From Halanaerobiaceae bacterium ANBcell28 (GTDB taxonomy: Bacteria > Bacillota > Halanaerobiia > Halanaerobiales > DTU029), in contig JBBJJH010000014.1 in NCBI GenBank assembly GCA_037623315.1, positions 36,462-100,461 on the forward strand: DNA of 64,000 bases. The letters run 5' to 3'. The notes below the pieces were generated by a model. The model made no database searches. It saw nothing but the letters and a program-made list of their open reading frames with translations, and had not been told where the DNA came from. Both the position numbers and the translations under genes were made by a program. Below, piece by piece: positions 56,970-64,000 of this stretch (the first letter of the stretch is position 1; the number at the start of each line of letters is the position of its first letter).

Positions 56970-59168
56970 CTATTGATTATAAATAATGTTTCTTAATGCT
57001 ACTACGTCTAATGAATTTACTACTCCATCACCATTTACGTCAGCAGAGCCAGGTACGATATCACTTTCACCTATCATTGTAAGGATATACCTTTGTAGCA
57101 ATGTCATATCTAGTGAATTTATTACACCATCACCGTTTAAGTCTCCACCATCTGGTTCAATAATTATACCAAGAGTATCACCAGGTTTACGCTCTGGGAA
57201 ATAATGTGCTAATTTACCCATGGCTAGGGCTAAGTCAGCTTGTGCCCAGTAACGGTGGTACATAAATTCAGGATCTTCTCCTGCATTAACTGCTGCTTCA
57301 AGTTGTGCAAATTCAGGCATAGATTTATATTTAGAACGAATATCAATAAATCTAACACCAGGCTCGATAACATCGCCATTACCCATTGTACCGCTCCATC
57401 CAGCTGGGATATAAATTTCTTCAAAGAAACGTTCATAATCTCCTCTTGCTTCAACTATAGCAAGACCTTTATCTGTACGAGCGTTTAGCCAAACTCTATC
57501 AATAAGTCCATGTGCCGCATCTAAAGCTGCTTCATCTACTCTACCTTCATGGCGTTCTGTAGCTGCTGCATAGTAGATTAAAGCATTAGCTAATGAACCA
57601 ACAATACCTAAGTCCTGACCATAACCTGTAACTTCTACAGTAAAGTTAGGATTATCCCATGTCATGCTACCTTGATCACTTTGTCTCCATGTTTCAGGTT
57701 GTCCATGCCATTCAAGAGTAGCAGGTATATAATATTCAGAATGATCATTACTTGGAAGCTGTATTTCACTAACAATCCAAGGTACCCAATTATCTAATAA
57801 ATGTTTAGCTCTTAAATCGCCAGTTACATAATATAATTCAGCTATACGTTGCATGGACCATCCTTGCATACCGATCCACTCATTACTACCTGGATCTCTA
57901 TAAACAGGATGTTCTTCAAACTTCATACCATAAAAAGTAGCTGAACCTGCTGGGTATGGTGAGTAATCGCCAGTTTCAGTTACGTAAGCGTTAGTAGCTC
58001 CACCACCGATAGCACCATTACTAGCTTGTAACCACATATAAAATTCAAGTTGTCTGTCATAACTATATCCCCAATCTCTAGCACCATTTCTTGATAATGG
58101 CATAAAGTCTGAGTCATTAGCTAATACCCATGCAGCCATAGGATTTTGATAACCAAAGTGAGCATGACTGGAACCTATTTTGAAAGCCCAGTAACCATCC
58201 ATACCTCCACCCCATGAATAATACCAAGATAGTAGGTAATGAGCAGAGTCATAACCAGTAGCACCTTGTGTTTCTGGTCTAACATTCTCACCAATTGGTT
58301 TGAAATACTTGTCAAATAAAGCGTATCTCATGTAGTCACCTAACATAGCAGCTTTATCGATTACTTCTGAAATTTCATTAACTCTACCTTGTTCTTGTGC
58401 CCATTCTCTTGCCCAATATACAGCCTGGATAGCACGAGCATCAGCATCAGGAGCTGCTGTATAGCGCCATTGACGAGCATAATTATCATCATCGATAAAC
58501 AAATCAAGGAAACCATAAGTTCCACCATGATCAAATGTTTCGATTGATGGGTGTGGTACTGTTCTCCAAACAGATTCTATAGCACCACGTTGGAAAGTAT
58601 TAATTAAAACTGGCTCTGTACCTTCACCATATTCATACCAGTTATCAACGTCTAATAACCAATGCATACCATAAATATCATATGTTCCATAAGTTGAAAC
58701 TAGTTCATCATGTATAGGATCTTGTCCAACTGGAGCATCAAATCTTAATGGTGATGGATATGCAGTATCTGTAGCATATTCAGCTGCATAAGTTGCAGGT
58801 TCGTTAGGGTTATATACCTGTAACCCATCCTGGAAATCAGGAATAATATAAGTTTCCATATTTTCCCATGATTCATTAAGTGTAGACCAATCTCCTGTAA
58901 ATAAACCGTACATAGCTTCTAACCAGATATAATAACTGTAAGCTTCACTAGTAGTAACATGTCCGTAATCAGGAGCTTCAACAATCAATTCTTCAACTGA
59001 ATGGTATGGAATTCCCTCTGCACTAAAATAACCATTAGCTGGATCATTGATATCGTTATACAATTCCATAAACATATCCTCAAATGTTGCCGGAAATGAT
59101 GCTATGGCAGAAAAAGACATAGTTAACATCATTACAATAGTTAATACAATTAATAATTTTTTACTCAT
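56970..59168 (-). CDS. Dockerin-bearing GH48 exoglucanase
   Basis: 732 residues: signal peptide (1-24), GH48 catalytic domain (about 25-655), dockerin (about 668-732). Glu75 in [20 protein letters not shown] is the general acid; [20 protein letters not shown] and [13 protein letters not shown] tunnel residues are conserved. GH48 is the major reducing-end cellobiohydrolase of cellulosomes and typically follows the scaffoldin gene, as here. AAAGGGG precedes the ATG. Confidence 0.97.
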   Translation of the reverse strand: MSKKLLIVLTIVMMLTMSFSAIASFPATFEDMFMELYNDINDPANGYFSAEGIPYHSVEELIVEAPDYGHVTTSEAYSYYIWLEAMYGLFTGDWSTLNESWENMETYIIPDFQDGLQVYNPNEPATYAAEYATDTAYPSPLRFDAPVGQDPIHDELVSTYGTYDIYGMHWLLDVDNWYEYGEGTEPVLINTFQRGAIESVWRTVPHPSIETFDHGGTYGFLDLFIDDDNYARQWRYTAAPDADARAIQAVYWAREWAQEQGRVNEISEVIDKAAMLGDYMRYALFDKYFKPIGENVRPETQGATGYDSAHYLLSWYYSWGGGMDGYWAFKIGSSHAHFGYQNPMAAWVLANDSDFMPLSRNGARDWGYSYDRQLEFYMWLQASNGAIGGGATNAYVTETGDYSPYPAGSATFYGMKFEEHPVYRDPGSNEWIGMQGWSMQRIAELYYVTGDLRAKHLLDNWVPWIVSEIQLPSNDHSEYYIPATLEWHGQPETWRQSDQGSMTWDNPNFTVEVTGYGQDLGIVGSLANALIYYAAATERHEGRVDEAALDAAHGLIDRVWLNARTDKGLAIVEARGDYERFFEEIYIPAGWSGTMGNGDVIEPGVRFIDIRSKYKSMPEFAQLEAAVNAGEDPEFMYHRYWAQADLALAMGKLAHYFPERKPGDTLGIIIEPDGGDLNGDGVINSLDMTLLQRYILTMIGESDIVPGSADVNGDGVVNSLDVVALRNIIYNQ

Positions 59169-59321
59169 TTTTTTCCCCTTTCATTTTAAACAGTATTTTT
59201 TCCACTTATTGATCTTGTATAAAATTTGATCAATTTAACATTAAAATATTTTTTTAATCACCCCCCCATTAATAAATAGTCAGACTTTTTTTTATTTTTT
59301 CTAAATTTAGTTATATTGGGG

Positions 59322-59349
59322 GGGTGGGACAAGTTAGACTGACCCACCC
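59322..59349 (-). other. GC-rich stem-loop between scaffoldin and GH48
   Basis: GGGTGGG/CCCACCC with a 14-nt loop containing AGT/ACT, 18 nt after the scaffoldin stop. C-rich rather than T-rich sequence follows on the minus strand, so it may protect or terminate the scaffoldin message. Confidence 0.65.
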
Positions 59350-59366
59350 ATTTTGCTATTTTTTAA

Positions 59367-62300
59367 TTACTCAATATTGATACCTCCTGATAGAGTATCA
59401 ACATCATATACGTTTAAGTCATAATCTGCTATTGCTCCGATTTGAACTACTGATATTTCTGTCAAACCCTGTGGAGCATTATCTAAGACTCTAAACTCAA
59501 TGTAAGCAAATACACCATCATTATGGATCATATTTTGACGTGCATGACCTTCATCTACGAATAAGAAGGCTACAAATTCTCTGTCTGTATTTATGTGTGA
59601 GCGGAAATCTACAAGTGGTCTTGGGACTATTTCACCTGCACTTACACTTACTGCTTCCACTACTGAACTGTCATAACCTACTCTAAAGTCTGCACTATTA
59701 ATACCTTCTTCTGGTACATTATGCAATATAACTGGTACCATTACTTTTTCCCCAGGACTTACATTATCCATAGCAATATCTATAGTAAATTCACTTACTT
59801 GTTTCTCTAAAGGTGTTGCATGTACTACATTAGAGTGTCCACTAGTTCCTTCATCATTATAAGCTGTTATAGTGAAGTAGTAAGTAAGTTTCACTAAATC
59901 AGATACTGTGTATGCTGTAGTTGAGGCTACATCTATGGTTACTGGTTCTTCTCCAGGCTGACTCTGATAATGTACTATATAACCATTAGCATTATCAACT
60001 CTACTCCAATTTAAAGTAACACTTCCTTCACCAGGTTCTGCTGTTAGTAACTCTGGCGCACTAAGTCCTTCACTAGCAGTTGGTGTAGCAGTCAAATGAT
60101 TGGAATAATCACTATTTCCTTCTATACTAGCTGACGCTACTGCGAAATAATAGGTAGTATCATTTGTTAAACCTGTTACTGTATATTCACTAACATCTCC
60201 ACTTCCTGCGCTTTCTATTGCTATAGGAAGTACAGGATTTGTACCGATGTAAATCAAATAATTTTCAGCATGTCTTACGGGTTCCCACTTAACTGTTACT
60301 TCTCCATCTCCAGCTTCTACAGAAATTAACTCTGGTACAGGTGGTGGTCCTATAAGTCCCCTAGGTTCTACATAAATCTCACCTGCAATTATTTCAACTT
60401 CTACTTCTCTACCCAAACTAGTAATTGCATCAATGTCACTTGCAGATATTTCATATGCACCAAAACGACAGCGTTCTTGAATTACAAAGGTAATGTTTGC
60501 AAATTCTCCATCACTTTGTATTTGGTCTTCAGAACTAAATACAAAATCAATAGTTCCCTCTTCATTATTAACAATAGAAGTAAAATCACTTGTATCTGAA
60601 ATTATCTCACCAGGACTTACTTCTACTACTTCAAATGCAGAGATATCAAAGTCTATCTTAAAATCTGCACTACTAATACCTTGTGATGGTACATCTCTAA
60701 ACTTAACTGGTAGTGTAACTTCTTCACCACGGTGTTCTATATCTTTTCCTATTTCTAATGTTAATTCTTGTGCTATTTTACCTACTTCTATTCCACCGTC
60801 TACATATCTATAATTGTTTGGAAGGTCATATTCTAATGTTGCTAGTTCAGTTAAACCTTCTTGAGCATTATCTAAGACTCTAAACTTGATATAAGCAAAT
60901 ACACCATCATCATGAATCATATTTTGACCATGATCTTCATCTGCGTATAAGAAGTTTACAAATTCTCTGTCTGTATCTATGTGTGACTGGAATAATGATT
61001 GTCTTGGAATTATTTCGCCTGCACTTACACTTATCGCTTCTAAGACTGAACCATCATATAAAACTCTAACTTCTGTATATTGAATTCCTGCTTCTGGTAC
61101 ATCTGAGAACGTTACTGGTACTGTTACTGTTTCACCAGGATCTGCTGACTCAATACCTATTTCTAATGTAATAACATTAGGCGTTGCGCTAAGTTCGTTA
61201 GAATCCTCACTAGATGCTGATACATTATATGCTGATACTACAAAATAATAAGTTGTATCATTTGTTAAATCTGATACTGTGTAAGCAGTTGTATTTCCTA
61301 CATCAATTGTTTGTGAATAATTACCACTAGTTGTACCATATTTAACTACATAACCATCAGCATTACTTGAAGAACTCCAATTCAATGTTACTTCTTCATC
61401 ACCAACTACAGCTGAAGTTAATTCTGGAATACCAGGAATTAATTCTTCTTCTGTTACATTTATTCCACCTGCCTCAGTGCCAACATCGTATACGTTTAAG
61501 TCATAATCTGCTATGGCTCCAATTTGAACTACTGATATTTCTGTTAAACCTTCTGGAGCATTGTCTAAGACTTTAAAATCGATGTAAGCAAATACGCCAT
61601 CTTCATGGATCATATTTTGACGTGCATGACCTTCATCTACGAATAAGAAGGCTACAAATTCTCTGTCTGTATTTATGTGTGAACGGAAGTCTACTGATGG
61701 TCTTGGTACTATTCCGCCAGCACTTACACTTACCGCTTCTACTACTGAACTATCATAACCTACTCTAAAGTCTGCACTATTGATTCCTGCTGCTGCTACA
61801 TCTGAGAACATTACTGGTACTGTTACTCTGTCACCAGGTTCTGCTGACTCAACACCTACTTCTATTGTTAAGTCTCCTGATGGTGGTGGACCGTCTCCTA
61901 CTTCTATTCCACCTGCTACTGTGTCAACATCATATACGTTTAAGTCATAATCTGCTATGGCTCCAATTTGAACTACTGATATGTCTGTAAATCCTCGTGG
62001 AGCATTGTCTAAGACTTTAAAATGGATGTAAGCAAATACGCCATCTTCATGGATCATATTTTGACGTGCATGACCTTCATCTACGAATAAGAAGGCTACA
62101 AATTCTCTGTCTGTATTTATGTGTGAACGGAAGTCTACTGATGGTCTTGGTACTATTCCGCCAGCACTTACACTTACCGCTTCTACTACTGAACTATCAT
62201 AACCTACTCTAAAGTCTGCACTATTGATTCCTGCTGCTGCTACATCTGAGAACATTACTGGTACTGTTACTCTGTCACCAGGTTCTGCTGACTCAACACC

Positions 62301-64000
62301 TACTTCTATTGTTAAGTCTCCTGATGGTGGTGGACCGTCTCCTACTTCTATTCCACCTGCTACTGTGTCAACATCATATACGTTTAAGTCATAATCTGCT
62401 ATGGCTCCAATTTGAACTACTGATATGTCTGTAAATCCTCCTGGAGCATTATTCAATACTCTAAACTCGATGTAAGCAAATACGCCATCTTCATGGATCA
62501 TATTTTGACGTGCGTGACCTTCATCTACGAATAAGAAGGCTACAAATTCTCTGTCTGTATTTATGTGTGAACGGAAGTCTACTGATGGTCTTGGTACTAT
62601 TCCGCCAGCACTTACACTTACCGCTTCTACTACTGAACTATCATAACCTACTCTAAAGTCTGCACTATTGATTCCTGCTGCTGCTACATCTGAGAACATT
62701 ACTGGTACTGTTACTCTGTCACCAGGTTCTGCTGACTCAAGACCTATTTCTATTGTTAAGTCTCCTGTTGGTTGTGTTCCACTTTCAGGCGTAGCATTCA
62801 TTTCATTTGAATTATTACTACTTCCACCATCGTTATATGCTGATACTACAAAGTAATAAGTAGTGTTATTTGTTAAGCCTGACACTGTATATCTAGTAGT
62901 ATTCCTTACATCAATTGTTCGTGAATAACTACCGCTTCTAGTACCATACTTTACCTCATAACCATCAGCATTACTTACACTACTCCAATTTAATGTTACT
63001 TCTTCATCGCCAGCCACTGCTGAATTCAATCGTGGCTCTGTTGGAGGTTCAGGTTCAATGATAGCTTCACCTGGAGTATTACCCCAAACTAATTGTCCAT
63101 TTAAGAAGACAGCTACATTTTCTGCATTGTTAAAGGAGAAGTCATTACTTTGATCATAATTTGACCAATCATTTTTAGAGAATCTAGTTTGAATCTCTGC
63201 AATTGCACCTGCTTCTAGTGCACCACCAGAGAATTCTACAGAAAGATAATAATCTGCATCAGATGTACTATCTTGCATCTGTACAAATGAACCCTGTACA
63301 GAATCTGTAATACCACTATATTGTGGTGATACTATAGCTGCATGATCACACCAGAAACTCTGTCCTTGATTAGTATCTATTGTATAATAGTATCTGATTT
63401 CAAGGTCTGATAAACTAATAGAACTATCACCTATATTCCTTAATGTAAATACAGGATTCAGTGTATTAGTTACCGTTGTTGTATCTTGTCTTAAGTCTAA
63501 TTCAATAATTCCTCCAATTGGATCATCACCTTCAGGTGTTGCACTCAATTCGTTAGAATTATCACTACTACCTACGTTGTTATAAGCAGATACTACAAAG
63601 TAATAAGTAGTGTCATTTGATAAGCCTGATACTGTGTAAGTGGTAGTATTTCCTGCATCAATTGTTCTTGTATAATTACCACTTCTAGTACCATACTTAA
63701 GCTCATAACCATCAGCGTAACTTGAAGTACTCCAATTCAACGTTACATTACCATCTCCAGGATTTGCAGTATATAAAATTGGAGTTGATGGTAACGGTAC
63801 TGTTGGTCCATCTACTTCTATTCCACCTGCTACTGTGTCAACATCATATACGTTTAAGTCATAATCTGCTATGGCTCCAATTTGAACTACTGATATGTCT
63901 GTAAATCCTCCTGGAGCATTATTCAATACTCTAAACTCGATGTAAGCAAATACGCCATCTTCATGGATCATATTTTGACGTGCGTGACCTTCATCTACGA
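59367..64000 (-). CDS. Scaffoldin: cohesins, CBM3 and FN3 modules, 5' end off the window
   Basis: The frame is open to the right edge, so the true start is outside; about 1543 residues are visible. Numbering from the Met at 63971, the order is: end of a cohesin (1-53), FN3 (64-148), CBM3 (155-300), FN3 (315-396), cohesins (404-543, 552-691, 700-839), FN3 (848-931), cohesin (933-1064), a divergent cohesin (1069-1203), FN3 (1212-1298), FN3 (1306-1387) and a last cohesin (1395-1534) that ends the protein. No dockerin, SLH or sortase motif is at the C-terminus. The CBM3 (CDHAAIVSPQY, NDWSNYDQSNDFSF) targets cellulose. The protein should bind the dockerin enzymes encoded downstream. Confidence 0.95.
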   Translation of the reverse strand, partial: VDEGHARQNMIHEDGVFAYIEFRVLNNAPGGFTDISVVQIGAIADYDLNVYDVDTVAGGIEVDGPTVPLPSTPILYTANPGDGNVTLNWSTSSYADGYELKYGTRSGNYTRTIDAGNTTTYTVSGLSNDTTYYFVVSAYNNVGSSDNSNELSATPEGDDPIGGIIELDLRQDTTTVTNTLNPVFTLRNIGDSSISLSDLEIRYYYTIDTNQGQSFWCDHAAIVSPQYSGITDSVQGSFVQMQDSTSDADYYLSVEFSGGALEAGAIAEIQTRFSKNDWSNYDQSNDFSFNNAENVAVFLNGQLVWGNTPGEAIIEPEPPTEPRLNSAVAGDEEVTLNWSSVSNADGYEVKYGTRSGSYSRTIDVRNTTRYTVSGLTNNTTYYFVVSAYNDGGSSNNSNEMNATPESGTQPTGDLTIEIGLESAEPGDRVTVPVMFSDVAAAGINSADFRVGYDSSVVEAVSVSAGGIVPRPSVDFRSHINTDREFVAFLFVDEGHARQNMIHEDGVFAYIEFRVLNNAPGGFTDISVVQIGAIADYDLNVYDVDTVAGGIEVGDGPPPSGDLTIEVGVESAEPGDRVTVPVMFSDVAAAGINSADFRVGYDSSVVEAVSVSAGGIVPRPSVDFRSHINTDREFVAFLFVDEGHARQNMIHEDGVFAYIHFKVLDNAPRGFTDISVVQIGAIADYDLNVYDVDTVAGGIEVGDGPPPSGDLTIEVGVESAEPGDRVTVPVMFSDVAAAGINSADFRVGYDSSVVEAVSVSAGGIVPRPSVDFRSHINTDREFVAFLFVDEGHARQNMIHEDGVFAYIDFKVLDNAPEGLTEISVVQIGAIADYDLNVYDVGTEAGGINVTEEELIPGIPELTSAVVGDEEVTLNWSSSSNADGYVVKYGTTSGNYSQTIDVGNTTAYTVSDLTNDTTYYFVVSAYNVSASSEDSNELSATPNVITLEIGIESADPGETVTVPVTFSDVPEAGIQYTEVRVLYDGSVLEAISVSAGEIIPRQSLFQSHIDTDREFVNFLYADEDHGQNMIHDDGVFAYIKFRVLDNAQEGLTELATLEYDLPNNYRYVDGGIEVGKIAQELTLEIGKDIEHRGEEVTLPVKFRDVPSQGISSADFKIDFDISAFEVVEVSPGEIISDTSDFTSIVNNEEGTIDFVFSSEDQIQSDGEFANITFVIQERCRFGAYEISASDIDAITSLGREVEVEIIAGEIYVEPRGLIGPPPVPELISVEAGDGEVTVKWEPVRHAENYLIYIGTNPVLPIAIESAGSGDVSEYTVTGLTNDTTYYFAVASASIEGNSDYSNHLTATPTASEGLSAPELLTAEPGEGSVTLNWSRVDNANGYIVHYQSQPGEEPVTIDVASTTAYTVSDLVKLTYYFTITAYNDEGTSGHSNVVHATPLEKQVSEFTIDIAMDNVSPGEKVMVPVILHNVPEEGINSADFRVGYDSSVVEAVSVSAGEIVPRPLVDFRSHINTDREFVAFLFVDEGHARQNMIHNDGVFAYIEFRVLDNAPQGLTEISVVQIGAIADYDLNVYDVDTLSGGINIE
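61455..62762. repeat. Three near-identical cohesin repeats, 444-bp period
   Basis: Cohesins at 62343-62762, 61899-62318 and 61455-61874 are nearly identical in DNA and joined by GDGPPPSG linkers. The cohesin fragment at 63813-64000 is also nearly identical to the first. Such recent duplicates recombine easily and can collapse in assembly. Confidence 0.92.

Noticed and set aside
61455..62762. Long repeats as a mobile element
   Set aside because: The repeat unit is exactly one cohesin module plus linker in frame; it is a coding domain duplication.

Overview
The window reads as low-GC DNA from a spore-forming, salt-adapted, anaerobic Firmicute that probably has two membranes. A Halanaerobiales member (Halocella-like cellulose degrader) is my best inference. 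Three things point there: a sporulation/cell-wall block in Bacillus/Clostridium order, an ATP synthase c subunit with the Na+-binding residues, and a complete type II secretion (T2SS) operon, which only makes sense with an outer membrane. Every gene I accept is on the minus strand, so transcription runs from high to low coordinates.

Layout in coordinate order. 1-6359: housekeeping and sporulation genes (S55 peptidase, mbl/mreB, spoIIID, spoIIQ-like, spoID-type spoIID, murA, yueI-like), matching the conserved atp-murA-spoIID-spoIIQ-spoIIID-mbl neighbourhood. 6426-14531: the F-type ATP synthase operon atpZ-I-B-E-F-H-A-G-D-C, preceded by a promoter, a c-di-AMP (ydaO-type) riboswitch and a terminator, and interrupted by a structured spacer between atpE and atpF. 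14641-20040: an accessory cluster with its own sigma-A-like promoter, made of a DUF4332/PASTA protein, a coiled-coil protein, two paralogues that share a core domain with the first protein, a Lys/Asp repeat protein and a TPR protein; its function is unknown. 20131-21548: a lipoprotein gene bracketed by 142-bp direct repeats that carry remnants of a small membrane-protein gene. 21567-31550: the T2SS operon gspK-C-E-F-G-H-I-J-L-M-D. 31861-64000: a cellulosome cluster with the 3' part of a scaffoldin gene, thirteen dockerin-bearing glycoside hydrolases (GH48, GH3, GH8, GH9 x5, GH5 x3, GH30, GH10) and one small secreted protein without a dockerin.

How it may work: the scaffoldin (at least seven cohesins, one CBM3 and five FN3 modules in view) would gather the dockerin enzymes into a complex acting on cellulose, xylan and mannan. 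All enzymes carry Sec-type signal peptides, and the T2SS lying directly downstream is the obvious candidate for moving them across an outer membrane. The gene order scaffoldin-GH48-GH8-GH9/CBM3c-GH9(CBM4-Ig)-mannanase resembles the cip-cel cluster of mesophilic clostridia. The observations I rate highest are the T2SS-cellulosome linkage, the c-di-AMP riboswitch in front of a probable Na+-ATP synthase, and the unnamed paralogue cluster at 16-20 kb. No database search was possible; family names rest on motifs recognised by eye.
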